Assembly: GCF_003144395.1 (NCBI RefSeq)
Contig: NZ_PENZ01000032.1
Location: forward strand, 136,437 to 194,872
DNA length: 58,436 bases
Source: Proteus faecis
Lineage (GTDB): Bacteria > Pseudomonadota > Gammaproteobacteria > Enterobacterales > Enterobacteriaceae
Direction of reading: 5' to 3'
Below are positions 7,880-18,437 of the stretch, one piece after another. The position numbers were made by a program, and so were the translations under genes. Every line of letters starts with the position of its first letter. Position 1 is the first letter of the stretch. The notes below the pieces were generated by a model. The model searched no databases. It was not told where the DNA came from and was given only the letters and a program-made list of their open reading frames with translations.

Positions 7880-9745
7880 TTATTTAGCTTGATAAGCGTT
7901 AATCGATTTCTCAATACCTTCTGCATCTAATCCTAAGTCAGCTCTGATCTCTTCTTGTCCACCTTGTGGCACAAACAGATCAGGTATACCTAAGTTTAAG
8001 ACAGGTACTAAGCAGCGCTCTTGCATGAGTAATTCATTAACACCACTACCCGCTCCACCCATAATGGCATTCTCTTCTAGTGTTACCAACATGTCATGTT
8101 GTTCTGCTAGGGAAAGGATAAGTGATTTATCAAGAGGCTTGATAAAACGCATATCAGCCACAGTTGCATCAAGTTTTTCAGCGACTTCTAATGCTTCTGG
8201 TAGTAATGTACCAAAGTTTAGGATCGCAATACCTTTGCCTTGGCGACGAATAACACCTTTACCCATAGGTAGCGGACTAAGTGGTTGTAATTGCGCACCA
8301 ACACCTGAGCCTCTTGGATAGCGTACAGCAACAGGGCCATCTTGATAGTGATAACCGGTATGAAGCATTTGGCGACACTCATTTTCATCACTTGGCGCCA
8401 TAATGACCATATTAGGAATACAGCGTAAGAACGAGAGGTCAAAAGCACCTTGGTGAGTTTGTCCATCTGCTCCCACAATACCGCCACGATCAATAGCAAA
8501 TAAAACAGGCAGTTTTTGAATAGCAATATCATGGATAACTTGGTCGTAAGCGCGTTGTAAGAATGTTGAGTAGATAGCAACGATCGGCTTATAACCACCA
8601 ATGGCCAAACCTGCTGCAAAGGTAACGGCATGTTGTTCTGCGATCGCAACATCGAAGTATTGTGATGGGTATTCTTTTGAGAAACGCACCATTCCTGAGC
8701 CTTCACGCATTGCCGGAGTAATTGCCATAAGTTTTGGATCGGTTAAGGCTTCTTCACATAACCAGTCACCAAAAATTTTGGAAAATGTAGGTCGTGCATT
8801 AGGGCTTTTAGGTAATGTACCTGTTTGTGGATCAAATTTAGGTACAGCATGCCAGCTAATAGGATCACGTTCAGCAGGGGCATATCCTCGACCTTTTTTA
8901 GTCATAATATGCAGAAGCTGGGGGCCTTTTAGATCACGCATATTGGCGAGTGTTTGTACTAGCGCAATAACGTCATGACCATCAACCGGGCCGATATAGT
9001 TGAAGCCCAACTCTTCAAACATGGTACCTGGAACAACCATGCCTTTAATGTGTTCTTCAGTTTTTTTCAGTAATTCTTTAATTGGAGGAAGACCAGAGAA
9101 AACCTTTTTTCCACCTTCACGTAAGGTAGTATACAGTTTGCCAGACAACAATTGCGCAAGGTGATTATTCAATGCACCAACGTTTTCTGAAATTGACATC
9201 TCGTTGTCATTAAGTACAACGAGCATATCAGGTTCAATATCTCCTGCGTGGTTCATCGCTTCAAAAGCCATCCCCGCAGTAATCGCACCATCACCAATGA
9301 CACAAACTGTTTTTCTGTTCAGTTTTTCTTGTTCAGCAGCAACAGCCATACCTAAACCTGCACTGATAGAGGTTGAAGAGTGACCGACACAAAGCTTATC
9401 GTATTCACTCTCTTCTCGCCAAGGGAAGGGATGTAACCCGTTTTTTTGACGAATAGTATCAATGCGGTCGCGACGACCTGTTAAGATCTTATGAGGATAG
9501 GCCTGATGACCAACATCCCAAATGAGGTTATCAAAAGGGGTTTTATAGACGTAATGAAGAGCAACCGTTAACTCAATAGCACCTAAACCTGAGGCGAAGT
9601 GACCACTTGAGCGGCTGACACTGTTAAGAAGAAATAGCCTTAGCTCATCACAGAGTTTAGGTAAACTCTCTTTTGGTAATAGGCGCAAATCTTCTGGTGT
9701 TTCAACCAACGCCAATGTGGGATATTTTTCGATATCAATGCTCAT
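7880..9745 (-). CDS. dxs: 1-deoxy-D-xylulose-5-phosphate synthase
   Basis: A 621-residue thiamine-diphosphate enzyme (E. coli 620). It condenses pyruvate and glyceraldehyde 3-phosphate to DXP, the first step of the MEP isoprenoid pathway and a precursor for thiamine and pyridoxal. The ThDP motif [21 protein letters not shown] lies near residue 150, [13 protein letters not shown] before it, and the transketolase-like [14 protein letters not shown] region with the catalytic Glu near residue 370. It follows ispA by 65 bases, as in E. coli. The next gene downstream is rbsD rather than yajO/pgpA/thiL. Confidence 0.98.
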   Translation of the reverse strand: MSIDIEKYPTLALVETPEDLRLLPKESLPKLCDELRLFLLNSVSRSSGHFASGLGAIELTVALHYVYKTPFDNLIWDVGHQAYPHKILTGRRDRIDTIRQKNGLHPFPWREESEYDKLCVGHSSTSISAGLGMAVAAEQEKLNRKTVCVIGDGAITAGMAFEAMNHAGDIEPDMLVVLNDNEMSISENVGALNNHLAQLLSGKLYTTLREGGKKVFSGLPPIKELLKKTEEHIKGMVVPGTMFEELGFNYIGPVDGHDVIALVQTLANMRDLKGPQLLHIMTKKGRGYAPAERDPISWHAVPKFDPQTGTLPKSPNARPTFSKIFGDWLCEEALTDPKLMAITPAMREGSGMVRFSKEYPSQYFDVAIAEQHAVTFAAGLAIGGYKPIVAIYSTFLQRAYDQVIHDIAIQKLPVLFAIDRGGIVGADGQTHQGAFDLSFLRCIPNMVIMAPSDENECRQMLHTGYHYQDGPVAVRYPRGSGVGAQLQPLSPLPMGKGVIRRQGKGIAILNFGTLLPEALEVAEKLDATVADMRFIKPLDKSLILSLAEQHDMLVTLEENAIMGGAGSGVNELLMQERCLVPVLNLGIPDLFVPQGGQEEIRADLGLDAEGIEKSINAYQAK

Positions 9746-9810
9746 GTGATGCCTATTAATTAATCACTTGTAATAGGGAAAGAACAGGTAAGCTGCTCTC
9801 TTTATTTTTA

Positions 9811-10734
9811 TTAGTTTTTCCGTTCGACGATAAAACTCGCTAATTGTTTAAGCGTGGTTGTATCGTACTCGTATTGCTCAAGAAACGCTAAGGCATCCAG
9901 TGCTTCGTTATACAATTCCTGTGCTTTCTTTTGAGCTTGCTCTAACCCAAGGAGTGCAGGATATGTGCTTTTTCCTGATTCTTGGTCGCTACCTTGACGT
10001 TTTCCTGTTTCTTCAGTACTACCAATGACATCTAAAATGTCATCTTGTACTTGAAATGCAAGGCCAATTGAGTGGGCATATTTATCTAGTGCGGGTAATA
10101 CATTACGGCCTTTTGAGCCGGCACTAAAGGCGCCTAAACGAACAGCTGCACGAATTAATGCACCTGTTTTGTGTAAATGGATTTTTTCAAGAGATGCGAG
10201 ATCAATCGATTTATCTTCTGCTTCAAGATCAAGAGCTTGACCGCCACACATACCCGCAAGCCCGCTGGCTGTTGCTAATTCAGCAATCATTGCAACGCGA
10301 TCGGCTATTGCCACATCAGGCATTGGATTTTTTGCTAAGATCTCAAAGGCTAGTGTTTGTAATGCATCACCCGCTAAAATTGCGTTTGCTTCACCAAATT
10401 CAATATGACATGTTGGCTTCCCACGACGTAAATCATCATCATCCATCGCAGGCAAATCATCATGTATAAGAGAATAAGCGTGAATACATTCTATTGCAGC
10501 AGCGGGGGCATCAAGGTTAAGTGCTGGGACTTTAAACATTTCACCCACTGCATAAACAAGGAAAGGACGTAAGCGCTTTCCACCTAAAAGGGCACCGTAA
10601 TGCATGGCTTTCCCTAGGGGCATGTCAGTGAATGGTAAAGCTGATAGTGCTTGGTTTAATGCATCATTAACACGCTGGTGGGCGGAATCTAATTTATGAC
10701 GGAACGCATCCGTACTTGAAGTTGCGTTACTCAA
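9811..10734 (-). CDS. ispA: Farnesyl diphosphate synthase
   Basis: A 307-residue trans-prenyltransferase that makes geranyl and farnesyl diphosphate for quinones, undecaprenyl phosphate and other products. Both aspartate-rich motifs are present: DDLPAMDDDDLRRG near residue 95 and QVQDDILDVIG near residue 235. GGKRLRPFL near residue 50 is also conserved. The start is TTG, immediately after the xseB stop, with GAGG inside the end of xseB. This makes it slightly longer than the E. coli protein (299), and a downstream start cannot be excluded. It sits between xseB and dxs as in E. coli. Confidence 0.95.
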   Translation of the reverse strand: MSNATSSTDAFRHKLDSAHQRVNDALNQALSALPFTDMPLGKAMHYGALLGGKRLRPFLVYAVGEMFKVPALNLDAPAAAIECIHAYSLIHDDLPAMDDDDLRRGKPTCHIEFGEANAILAGDALQTLAFEILAKNPMPDVAIADRVAMIAELATASGLAGMCGGQALDLEAEDKSIDLASLEKIHLHKTGALIRAAVRLGAFSAGSKGRNVLPALDKYAHSIGLAFQVQDDILDVIGSTEETGKRQGSDQESGKSTYPALLGLEQAQKKAQELYNEALDALAFLEQYEYDTTTLKQLASFIVERKN

Positions 10735-10998
10735 TTATTCAGCCTCTTGGATAAAATCATCAGGAGTTGCATTATCGTCTTCTTTTAGAAGAATACGAAC
10801 ACGCTGTTCAGCGTCTTGTAACGTTTTTTGTCCAACACGGGCTAGACGAACGCCATGTTCAAACTCATTAAGCGCTTCTTCTAAAGGGAGTTCACCGGAT
10901 TCTAAACGGTTTACGATTTGCTCAAGTTCTTGCATAGATGCTTCAAAACTTGGTGCTTGTGAGATGTCTTCGTTAATTGGTGTCGTTTTCTTAGCCAT
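10735..10998 (-). CDS. xseB: Exodeoxyribonuclease VII small subunit
   Basis: An 87-residue helical protein with the XseB core [20 protein letters not shown] and [14 protein letters not shown]. It pairs in several copies with XseA, which is not in this window, to form exonuclease VII, degrading single-stranded DNA from both ends. It is the first gene of the xseB-ispA-dxs cluster. Its stop codon is directly followed by the TTG start of ispA, which suggests coupled translation. The length is close to the E. coli 80 residues, with a slightly longer acidic C-terminus. Confidence 0.95.
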   Translation of the reverse strand: MAKKTTPINEDISQAPSFEASMQELEQIVNRLESGELPLEEALNEFEHGVRLARVGQKTLQDAEQRVRILLKEDDNATPDDFIQEAE

Positions 10999-11199
10999 AA
11001 TATTTTTGATAATAAAGCATGTTAGCGCTGAATAATAGCAATCATCTTACTACAAGTAAGATGAAAATTTCTTATTCAGTCGATGATTTTTGCGGGTGAG
11101 CCCTAAATATTGGTGATATACTTTGTGACTTTTATAAACTCCAGTCAATTAACATCACTGTAGTTTATGTTTCTACTTAATAACCTATGACCATTGACT

Positions 11200-12651
11200 A
11201 TGAAGTTTATTATTAAATTATTCCCCGAAATTACGATCAAAAGCCAATCAGTTCGTATACGTTTTATCAAAATTCTCACTAGCAATATTCGTAATGTACT
11301 TAATACATTAGGTGATGAAATCACGGTTGTCCGTAATTGGGATAATATTGTTGTTGTTAGTAAAGATGAAAGCAAAAGTGAAGCGGTATGTGATGCATTA
11401 ACACGCATTCCTGGTATTCATCACTTTTTACAAGTAGAAGAGCACCCGTATACTGATTTACACAATATTTTTGAGCAAACTTTTGCGGCATTTAAGCATT
11501 TAGTTGAAAATAAAACATTTTGTGTGCGTGCCAAACGTCGTGGTAAGCACAGTTTTACTTCCAATGAAGTTGAGCGTTATGTTGGCGGTGGTTTTAACCA
11601 ACATGTTGAAAGTGCAAAAGTGAAATTAACGCGTCCAGATGTCACCATTAATTTAGAAATTGAAGATGATAAACTTATTTTAGTGAATGCCCGCTATGAA
11701 GGTATTGGGGGGTTCCCAATTGGCACACAGGAAGATGTTTTATCATTGATCTCTGGTGGTTATGATTCAGGTGTATCGAGCTATATGTTAATGCGTCGTG
11801 GTAGCCGAGTTCACTATTGTTTCTTCAACTTAGGCGGTTCTGCTCACGAAATTGGTGTTAAACAAGTTGCTCATTATTTATGGAACCGTTTTGGCCGTTC
11901 ACATAAAGTGCATTTCGTTGCTGTTGATTTTGAACCTGTTGTCGCAGAAATCTTAGAAAAAGTCGATGATGGTCAAATGGGTGTTGTATTAAAACGTATG
12001 ATGGTACGTGCAGCATCTAGAGTGGCAGAGCGTTATGGTGTTCAAGCAATTGTTACGGGCGAAGCATTAGGACAGGTTTCTAGCCAAACTTTAACTAACT
12101 TACGTTTAATTGATAATGCGACGGATACGTTAATTCTACGTCCTCTTATTACGCATGATAAAGAGAATATCATCAATATCGCACGTCAAATTGGTACAGA
12201 AGATTTTGCTCGCACAATGCCAGAATTCTGCGGTGTCATTTCAAAAAGTCCAACAGTGAAAGCCGTCAAAGCGAAGATCGAAGCGGAAGAAGAGAAGTTT
12301 GATTTTTCTATTCTTGATAGCGTTGTTGAAAATGCCAAGAATATGGATATTCGCCGTATTGCAGAAGAAACTGTACAACAAGTCACTGAAGTTGAAATGG
12401 TCTCTGAATTTGGTGTTAATGACGTTATTCTTGATATTCGTTCACCTGAAGAACAAGAAACATCACCACTAAAAATAGACGGTATTGATGTTAAAGAGTT
12501 ACCTTTCTATAAATTAAGCACTCAGTTTGGTGATTTAGATAAAACTAAAACCTATTTACTCTATTGTGATCGTGGCATGATGAGTCGTTTACAAGCGCTT
12601 TATTTACGTGAACAAGGATTTGAAAACGTAAAAGTATATCGTAAAAAATAG
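11200..12651 (+). CDS. thiI: tRNA 4-thiouridine synthase / sulfur carrier ThiI
   Basis: A 483-residue protein (E. coli 482) that makes 4-thiouridine at tRNA position 8 and passes sulfur to thiazole synthesis. Domains in order are an N-terminal ferredoxin-like and THUMP region (residues 1-165), a PP-loop ATPase with [10 protein letters not shown] near residue 185, and a C-terminal rhodanese domain with the catalytic Cys in [11 protein letters not shown]. The second conserved Cys is in PEFCGVIS near residue 344. The ATG at 11200 matches the family start [14 protein letters not shown] two codons upstream is less likely. It is divergent from xseB. Confidence 0.97.
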   Translation: MKFIIKLFPEITIKSQSVRIRFIKILTSNIRNVLNTLGDEITVVRNWDNIVVVSKDESKSEAVCDALTRIPGIHHFLQVEEHPYTDLHNIFEQTFAAFKHLVENKTFCVRAKRRGKHSFTSNEVERYVGGGFNQHVESAKVKLTRPDVTINLEIEDDKLILVNARYEGIGGFPIGTQEDVLSLISGGYDSGVSSYMLMRRGSRVHYCFFNLGGSAHEIGVKQVAHYLWNRFGRSHKVHFVAVDFEPVVAEILEKVDDGQMGVVLKRMMVRAASRVAERYGVQAIVTGEALGQVSSQTLTNLRLIDNATDTLILRPLITHDKENIINIARQIGTEDFARTMPEFCGVISKSPTVKAVKAKIEAEEEKFDFSILDSVVENAKNMDIRRIAEETVQQVTEVEMVSEFGVNDVILDIRSPEEQETSPLKIDGIDVKELPFYKLSTQFGDLDKTKTYLLYCDRGMMSRLQALYLREQGFENVKVYRKK

Positions 12652-12679
12652 TGCGATAATCTTTAGCTATCAGAAATAA

Positions 12680-12736
12680 AAAAGCCACTATATTGAATTG
12701 TTCTAACATATTAGACTGCTCAATATAGTGGCTTTT
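12680..12736. terminator. Bidirectional terminator thiI/yajL
   Basis: A perfect 17-bp stem (12680-12696 with 12720-12736), beginning AAAAGCCACTATATTGA, has a 23-nt loop between convergent genes. Each strand has T residues at the 3' side of the stem. Confidence 0.85.
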
Positions 12737-12741
12737 GTTAT

Positions 12742-13359
12742 CTATCTATCCCCAAATCCAGTAAACTCATCTCGGTAATTATAAATACCAGGTGGCAATA
12801 CCAGTTGTTTGGCAACATCAGCGGCGACTTCTTTACCTTTTAAGCGTTCGATAATTTTTAGTGCAAAATCGATAGATGTTGCGGGTGCTTGGCTAGTAAT
12901 TAAGTTAACTCTTTCATCAAAATAGACTCGATAATCAACCCATTTTTTCGGTGATATTTTATCTTTTAATGCAGGAAAACCAGTCATGTTGCCGACGGGA
13001 AAAATATTGTGAGACTCAAGGATCATTGCTGGGGCAGCACAGATAGCGGCAACAAGTTTATTTTCACTGTGCATACGACGCACTTTTTCAACCACTAAAG
13101 GGCTATCCCTTAAGGTTTCAGTGCCTTGTAATCCACCGGGTAGAATAATAACGTCATAGTGATGATCGACAACACGAACTAAAGGGGCATCTGCGACAAG
13201 TTTTATGCCTCGTGAACATGTAATTATCAGTTCATCAACATCATCTTCTGCACTTGCAAGTACGACATGAATCCCAGCCCTTACCAGCAAATCTACGGTA
13301 GTAACGACTTCGGTTTCTTCGCTTCCATTAGCTAGGCAGATGAGCGCTGATATGGTCAT
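12742..13359 (-). CDS. yajL: YajL (DJ-1/PfpI family) protein
   Basis: A 205-residue member of the DJ-1 superfamily. The nucleophile-elbow Cys is in [12 protein letters not shown] near residue 105, and the conserved Glu is in GSEETE near residue 15. E. coli YajL protects proteins against oxidative and glyoxal damage, although the deglycase claim is debated. The start at 13359 has an AGGAAGG site and matches the family start MxxSALxCLAxGSEE. A longer in-frame extension upstream is noise inside panE. The gene overlaps panE by 32 bases. The protein is about nine residues longer at the C-terminus than the E. coli one. Confidence 0.95.
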   Translation of the reverse strand: MTISALICLANGSEETEVVTTVDLLVRAGIHVVLASAEDDVDELIITCSRGIKLVADAPLVRVVDHHYDVIILPGGLQGTETLRDSPLVVEKVRRMHSENKLVAAICAAPAMILESHNIFPVGNMTGFPALKDKISPKKWVDYRVYFDERVNLITSQAPATSIDFALKIIERLKGKEVAADVAKQLVLPPGIYNYRDEFTGFGDR

Positions 13360-14248
13360 AATTGCCTTCCTGTTGTTTAATAAATTGAAAAAGGCGGTTA
13401 TTTTCTGGCAATACAAGCCCTTGTTCTGAAGCTCGACGTAATAAATAACCCGTAATATAGTCAATCTCTGTATGGCGTTGATATTTCACATCTTGATACA
13501 TAGAAGAATAATTATTTGCAGTTTGTTCTATGGTATCAATAATATAGCCATGAAGATGAGCTTGAGACGTTGGTACGACGCCTTCACGTTCCATCACTTG
13601 ATAAACTTCGTCGCATACTTTTTGAATATGCTCAGGGTAACGCAATAAATCTCCATTACGGCATTGATAATAAACGGTAAGCGGATTGATAACACAATTA
13701 ACTGCAAGTTTTAGCCAACTAATTGTATGGATATCATTATGCCAAGCGACATCGGGCAATGCGTGGTGCAAGGTTTCTGCTAAATAGCTATATTGTTGAG
13801 CCGCATGATTAAATGGACCTATATGTGTTATTCCTGTTGCTGTATGAATAACATCTTGCCCTTGTTGATAAGCACCATGAGTAATAATGCCTTGTAATAT
13901 AGGTCTGATAATGGGGTGCTGTGTTGCTGTTAATTCATCGGCTGTACCCATACCATTATGAATGAGTAAAATGGGGCATTGTGCAGAAAGATAAGGTAAT
14001 AGTGCATTAACAGCATCTGATACTTGCCAAGATTTTAAGCAAACAATTAATAATTCGCTTTGTTTTAACCATTCAAGTTGATTTGCGGGAATACGCTGAT
14101 AAAAAGGCTCACCATTAATGTTATCAACACTTACATCTAAAAAAGGTTGTGGCACTCTTAGCCAACCTTGTACTTCATGAGACTGAAGTGTTAAAGCTGC
14201 AACCCAAAGTTTACCAATTGAACCACACCCTAAAACGGTAATTTTCAT
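13328..14248 (-). CDS. panE: 2-dehydropantoate 2-reductase
   Basis: A 306-residue NADPH-dependent ketopantoate reductase that makes pantoate for pantothenate and coenzyme A. The N-terminal Rossmann motif is [11 protein letters not shown]. The catalytic Lys lies in [14 protein letters not shown] near residue 177, and the conserved Glu in [12 protein letters not shown] near residue 257. The length is close to E. coli PanE (303). Its 3' end overlaps the yajL start by 32 bases in another frame, so the two are probably cotranscribed. The next gene upstream, yajQ, is divergent. Confidence 0.96.
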   Translation of the reverse strand: MKITVLGCGSIGKLWVAALTLQSHEVQGWLRVPQPFLDVSVDNINGEPFYQRIPANQLEWLKQSELLIVCLKSWQVSDAVNALLPYLSAQCPILLIHNGMGTADELTATQHPIIRPILQGIITHGAYQQGQDVIHTATGITHIGPFNHAAQQYSYLAETLHHALPDVAWHNDIHTISWLKLAVNCVINPLTVYYQCRNGDLLRYPEHIQKVCDEVYQVMEREGVVPTSQAHLHGYIIDTIEQTANNYSSMYQDVKYQRHTEIDYITGYLLRRASEQGLVLPENNRLFQFIKQQEGNYDHISAHLPS

Positions 14249-14482
14249 TGTGCCTCTTTTTGCAAATCGTAATAGCGCAAGATGGCTACTGACGCTTATT
14301 AGACTATTAAGCTAAAATTATAACATTGATTACACTTTCCTGTTTAATGTATGTTTGCGCTTTACTAGCTTTACTATAAGAGGAAATGAAAGGGATAAAT
14401 TTGTTATTGAATGTGCAATGCTTTTTTGCAACTCTAAAAGAAGCTATTATTCGGGTTGTATTTATTTATTGAGGAAGAAAGA

Positions 14483-14974
14483 ATGCCATCTTTTGATATC
14501 GTATCTGAAGTTGACTTACATGAAGTGCGTAATGCGGTAGAAAACGCGCAACGTGAACTGACTACTCGCTGGGATTTTCGTAACGTTGAAGCAAGCTTTG
14601 AATTAAACGAAAAAGCAGAGTCAGTGAAAACGACTAGTGTATCTGAATTTCAGGTTCAACAATTATTAGATATTCTACGTGAGAAAATGGCAAAAAGAGG
14701 GATTGATGGTGCGGTATTAAATATCCCTGAAGAGATGACTCACAGTGGAAAAATGTACAGCGTAGAAGCCACGTTAAAACAAGGTATTGATACAGCCTTA
14801 GCAAAAAAAATTGTTAAGTTGATCAAAGACAGTAAATTAAAAGTTCAGGCTCAAATTCAAGGTGAGCAAGTCCGTGTTACAGGCAAATCGCGTGATGACT
14901 TACAAGCCGTAATGAAATTAGTTAGAGAAGGTGAGTTAGGACAGCCATTCCAATTTAATAATTTTCGTGACTAA
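14483..14974 (+). CDS. yajQ: YajQ-family nucleotide-binding protein
   Basis: A 163-residue protein of the UPF0234/YajQ family, the same length as E. coli YajQ. It begins [20 protein letters not shown]. The family has a double ferredoxin-like fold and binds nucleotides. Some members are cyclic-di-GMP effectors, and which ligand applies here is unknown. The start at 14483 follows GAGGAAGAAAG, and a nine-codon upstream extension is rejected. The gene is monocistronic, with its own terminator just downstream. Confidence 0.95.
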   Translation: MPSFDIVSEVDLHEVRNAVENAQRELTTRWDFRNVEASFELNEKAESVKTTSVSEFQVQQLLDILREKMAKRGIDGAVLNIPEEMTHSGKMYSVEATLKQGIDTALAKKIVKLIKDSKLKVQAQIQGEQVRVTGKSRDDLQAVMKLVREGELGQPFQFNNFRD

Positions 14975-14999
14975 TTGTTTATCTATTGAGTCATATAAA

Positions 15000-15030
15000 A
15001 ATGCGCTGTTAAACCAGCGCATTTTTATTT
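15000..15030. terminator. Terminator yajQ/yajR
   Basis: A perfect 9-bp stem AATGCGCTG/CAGCGCATT with a 6-nt loop lies between convergent genes. It is followed by TTTATTTT on the plus strand and TTTTTATAT on the minus strand, so it can serve both. Confidence 0.85.
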
Positions 15031-15052
15031 TATCCCGTCAAATTATCGATCT

Positions 15053-16423
15053 TTAAACTAAAGGGATCAGAGATTCTAATGTTGCTCTCGGCGTCTGTTT
15101 AGTATCAACTTTAATATAAGCACTTTGCTCATTTGCCATCATCATAACTTCATTAACACCAGGTTGTTGCTTAAATAATTGTTGTAGTTTCTGTTGTTGG
15201 CTTGAAGATAGGTTTTTAGGCAATTCAACGCGTAAGCTACTGACATAAGAGGGTTGGCGTAATGTTAAGCTAATGAAGAACCAAATAAGGCCAATCATGA
15301 AACAACCTAAAAATACAATTTGTGCACTATAATGTTGGTAAAGCCATCCGCCTAAAATTCCACCTAATGCCACACCTAAAAATTGGCTGGTGGAATAAAT
15401 TCCCATAGCTGTACCTTTATAACCTGCTGGTGCTTCTTTACTGATTAATGAAGGAAGAAGAGCTTCCATAATATTAAATCCAATAAAGAAAACTTGAACA
15501 CCTGCAATAATTAACCATAAGCTAGTGCCTGAAATAATAAGAATGGCTTGAGCCAGAATAAGTAAGGAAATACAGAATAAGAAAACTTGTTTCATCTTTC
15601 GTTTCTTTTCCGCATAGATAATAAAAGGAAGTACAGTAATAAAGGCAATCAGCATGGTGACTAGATAAACAATCCAATGATTTTCTTTTGCTAAACCGGC
15701 GCTACTCATAACCAGAGGAAGTGCAACAAATGCAGCCATTAATAAAGTATGTAGTGAAAAGATGCCTATATTAAGTTTAAGAAGCTGTGCATCAAATAAA
15801 ACCTTTTTTACACTACCACGAACAAAACCTGATTCTCGATTAAGAATAGCGTGATCGCTATTCGGTACAGTAAAAAGCGTAATAATAATGCCACCAAAGG
15901 CAAGTAGGGCAATTCCCCAAAACAGGCCATGTAAGCCAAAAATATGCGTTAAAATAGGTCCTAAAACTAAGGCTAAAGCGAACGTTATCCCAAAGCTAAT
16001 ACCAATAAAGGCCATGGCTTTTGTTCTATTTTGTTCTCGTGTTAAATCTGACAATAAAGCCATTACTGCAGCTGAGATAGCGCCAGCACCTTGTAATGCT
16101 CGACCAATAATAATGCCATAGATATTGTCACTGAGAGCCGCAATCAGACTACCAATAATAAAAATAATTAAGCCAAAAACTATCATCGGTTTTCGACCCA
16201 ATTTATCAGAGAAAATACCAAAAGGAATTTGGAATATAGCTTGTGTTAATCCATAAATACCGATGGCTAATCCAATGAGAGATTCTGTTGCGTGTTGTAG
16301 TTGAAGCCCATAGGTGGTTAAAACTGGGAGCACCATAAACATGCCAAGCATGCGAAGAGAAAAAACAGTGCCTAGTCCCCATGTCGCTTTGCGCTCTAAT
16401 GGGGTCATTTTATTATCATTCAT
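15053..16423 (-). CDS. yajR: YajR-type MFS transporter with C-terminal YAM domain
   Basis: A 456-residue major-facilitator transporter (E. coli YajR 454). Twelve hydrophobic segments occupy residues 15-385. Motif A GIFSDKLGRKPMI is in the loop after segment 2, with the second copy region after segment 8. The last 65 residues form a soluble ferredoxin-like YAM domain (SSLRVELPKN...EVMMMANEQSAYIKVD), which sets YajR apart from other drug antiporters. The substrate is unknown. The start has GAGGTAATCC directly before it. It is in the same neighbourhood as in E. coli, between yajQ and cyoE. Confidence 0.95.
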   Translation of the reverse strand: MNDNKMTPLERKATWGLGTVFSLRMLGMFMVLPVLTTYGLQLQHATESLIGLAIGIYGLTQAIFQIPFGIFSDKLGRKPMIVFGLIIFIIGSLIAALSDNIYGIIIGRALQGAGAISAAVMALLSDLTREQNRTKAMAFIGISFGITFALALVLGPILTHIFGLHGLFWGIALLAFGGIIITLFTVPNSDHAILNRESGFVRGSVKKVLFDAQLLKLNIGIFSLHTLLMAAFVALPLVMSSAGLAKENHWIVYLVTMLIAFITVLPFIIYAEKKRKMKQVFLFCISLLILAQAILIISGTSLWLIIAGVQVFFIGFNIMEALLPSLISKEAPAGYKGTAMGIYSTSQFLGVALGGILGGWLYQHYSAQIVFLGCFMIGLIWFFISLTLRQPSYVSSLRVELPKNLSSSQQQKLQQLFKQQPGVNEVMMMANEQSAYIKVDTKQTPRATLESLIPLV

Positions 16424-16543
16424 GGATTACCTCGTATTACTGATACCTCCTATTGTAATGGCAAATCTTGGCGAGGTTAATCAATAAATGGGATATAAAA
16501 AAGACAAAACTGTGCTGATATCACGTGAAGTCATAACGGAGAT

Positions 16544-16577
16544 AAAAAAATACCAGTCAGAAGGCTGACTGGTATTT
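16544..16577 (-). terminator. cyo operon terminator
   Basis: A perfect 13-bp stem AAATACCAGTCAG/CTGACTGGTATTT with a 4-nt loop lies 20 bases beyond the cyoE stop. It ends in a run of seven T on the minus strand. Confidence 0.9.
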
Positions 16578-16597
16578 GGGGTACGTTTGTAAATACA

Positions 16598-17482
16598 TTA
16601 TCTTAGATATGCAAAAACCGCTTCTGTTGAGCTTGTTGGATCAACAGACATCATTACGCTTAATGAAGTGATTGCGACAATAGAAAAAATAAATAATTTT
16701 CGTGCCCACACAATATCATTAGTTGCTTTATAACCAGATAAAGCCATGCCTAACCACCAAATACTAACGGCTGAAGCTACAATCAAGTATTTATAGCCTG
16801 CGTAACCAACTAATGTCAGCATTAAGGTTGCAATCATAAACGCCAGAATATAGAGAATGATATGGCGTTTAGCGACGGAGATCCCTTTAATTACAGGTAA
16901 TACCGGGATATTTGCAGCTTGGTAGTCTTTAAAACGGAAAATAGCAATAGCATAAGAGTGAGGCATTTGCCATAAACTAAAGATAAGTAATAGGATTGCC
17001 GCGCCTGCATCAAATTCACCGCTAACGGCACAATAACCGATAACAGGGGGAGCAGAGCCAGATAAACTTCCAATCAGTGTGCCATAAACAGACTTACGCT
17101 TCATATAGAGGCTATAAACCCCAACATAAATGATAAAACCGAATACAGCGATAAACATTGCAAGCGGGTTGGCTGCTACATAGAGCAGCACAACACCTGC
17201 AATACCTAATACTGAGGCATAAATCAGGCTAATTCGAGGGTCAATTAATCCTTTAACTAATGGGCGATTCTTCGTTCTTTCCATGATACGGTCAATATCA
17301 CGGTCAATATAGTTGTTAAAAACACAACCAGAAGCAACGACCAGAGACACCCCAAGTAGAGTCGCGAAAAATAGGGAGTAATCAATCTCACCTTTAGAAG
17401 CGAGCAGAAAACCACCTATTACAGAAATTAAATTTCCGAAAATAATTCCTGGTTTGGTGACTTGTAGGTATTGCTTAATCAT
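16598..17482 (-). CDS. cyoE: Protoheme IX farnesyltransferase (heme O synthase)
   Basis: A 294-residue UbiA-family membrane prenyltransferase (E. coli 296) that adds a farnesyl group to heme B to give heme O for cytochrome bo3. The aspartate-rich motif [15 protein letters not shown] lies near residue 70. Eight to nine membrane segments are visible. The family start is [12 protein letters not shown] at 17482. An open frame runs 81 codons further upstream through cyoD in another frame, but that part is not protein-like. It is the last gene of cyoABCDE, 11 bases after cyoD. Confidence 0.97.
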   Translation of the reverse strand: MIKQYLQVTKPGIIFGNLISVIGGFLLASKGEIDYSLFFATLLGVSLVVASGCVFNNYIDRDIDRIMERTKNRPLVKGLIDPRISLIYASVLGIAGVVLLYVAANPLAMFIAVFGFIIYVGVYSLYMKRKSVYGTLIGSLSGSAPPVIGYCAVSGEFDAGAAILLLIFSLWQMPHSYAIAIFRFKDYQAANIPVLPVIKGISVAKRHIILYILAFMIATLMLTLVGYAGYKYLIVASAVSIWWLGMALSGYKATNDIVWARKLFIFSIVAITSLSVMMSVDPTSSTEAVFAYLR

Positions 17483-17493
17483 AGCGACAACTC

Positions 17494-17826
17494 TTAATCC
17501 ATCATCATATTGATGTTCAGGTTGTACATAATCCACAACGAGCCTACGACAACAATGCCGATAATAAGCAGTGTGAACAGGAATGCGACGACGTTCCAGC
17601 GCTCTTCTGATGACGTATTCATATGCAAGAAGCAGACTAAGTGAACCACAATCTGCACAACTGCCATACCGACAACAGTCCAGAGAATTGTTGCTGGTGT
17701 CGCTGTTCCTTCCATCACCATCCAAAATGGAATAACGGTGAGGATAACAGACAGGATAAAGCCGATTAGATAAGACTTCATGCTGCCGTGGCTTGCGCCT
17801 GAAGGAGAAGTATTTGGATGACTCAT
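17494..17826 (-). CDS. cyoD: Cytochrome bo3 oxidase subunit IV
   Basis: A 110-residue subunit (E. coli 109) with three membrane segments and the conserved [20 protein letters not shown] between segments 2 and 3. It assists assembly of the CuB site in subunit I. The start overlaps the cyoC stop by one base, so translation is coupled. The sequence looks complete. Confidence 0.97.
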   Translation of the reverse strand: MSHPNTSPSGASHGSMKSYLIGFILSVILTVIPFWMVMEGTATPATILWTVVGMAVVQIVVHLVCFLHMNTSSEERWNVVAFLFTLLIIGIVVVGSLWIMYNLNINMMMD

Positions 17827-18437
17827 TACATCACTCCCATCAGATAAACTACGGTGAACACACAGATCCAGACAACGTCAAGGAAGTGCCAGAACAGACT
17901 TAAACAGCTTAAACGAGTACGGTTAACTTCAGTTAAACCACGGCGTGATACTTGGATCATCATAATAACAATCCAGATTAAACCCGCCGTTACGTGAAGA
18001 CCGTGCGTTGAAACTAATGCAAAAAATGCTGATAAGAATGCACTGCGATCTGGGCCATAACCTTCTGCGATTAGTTCATGGAATTCGTAAACTTCCATGA
18101 TGACGAAACCTAAGCCGAATAAGAAAGTAACAAATAACCACAGATTTACTTGGCTAACGCTACCTTTATTCATGCTCAGCATAGCGAAACCGAAAGTGAT
18201 ACTACTAAATAGCAGTAAGAAGGTTTCAACTAAAACAAACGGTAAGCTAAAAATCTCTTTACCTGAAGGACCATCTGCAATCCCGTTAACAAGCACCGCA
18301 TAAGTGGCGAATAAGCTGGCAAACAGGATAAGGTCGCTCATTAGATAGATCCAGAAGCCGAAAACTTTCGTCGCTCCTGCATCGTGGTGCCCATGATGTT
18401 CATGGGCGTTTGTGTTATTTACAGTTTGAGTAGACAT
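17826..18437 (-). CDS. cyoC: Cytochrome bo3 oxidase subunit III
   Basis: A 203-residue (E. coli 204) subunit III of the heme-copper oxidase family. It has five membrane segments: [18 protein letters not shown] first, then [17 protein letters not shown] and [19 protein letters not shown] last. The N-terminus is His-rich. It has no redox centre and supports the core complex. The gene overlaps cyoB by one base and cyoD by one base, a tightly coupled arrangement shared with E. coli. Confidence 0.97.
   Translation of the reverse strand: MSTQTVNNTNAHEHHGHHDAGATKVFGFWIYLMSDLILFASLFATYAVLVNGIADGPSGKEIFSLPFVLVETFLLLFSSITFGFAMLSMNKGSVSQVNLWLFVTFLFGLGFVIMEVYEFHELIAEGYGPDRSAFLSAFFALVSTHGLHVTAGLIWIVIMMIQVSRRGLTEVNRTRLSCLSLFWHFLDVVWICVFTVVYLMGVM

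Noticed and set aside
8218-8706. 162-codon frame inside dxs
   Set aside because: It is an alternative frame of the intact dxs gene, with no protein-like motifs.
11000-11199. TPP riboswitch upstream of thiI
   Set aside because: No THI-box motif is visible. thiI is not usually riboswitch-controlled in enterobacteria.
16598-17725. A 375-codon version of cyoE
   Set aside because: The first 81 codons lie in another frame over cyoD and are Arg/Cys-rich with no family similarity. The heme O synthase starts at 17482.
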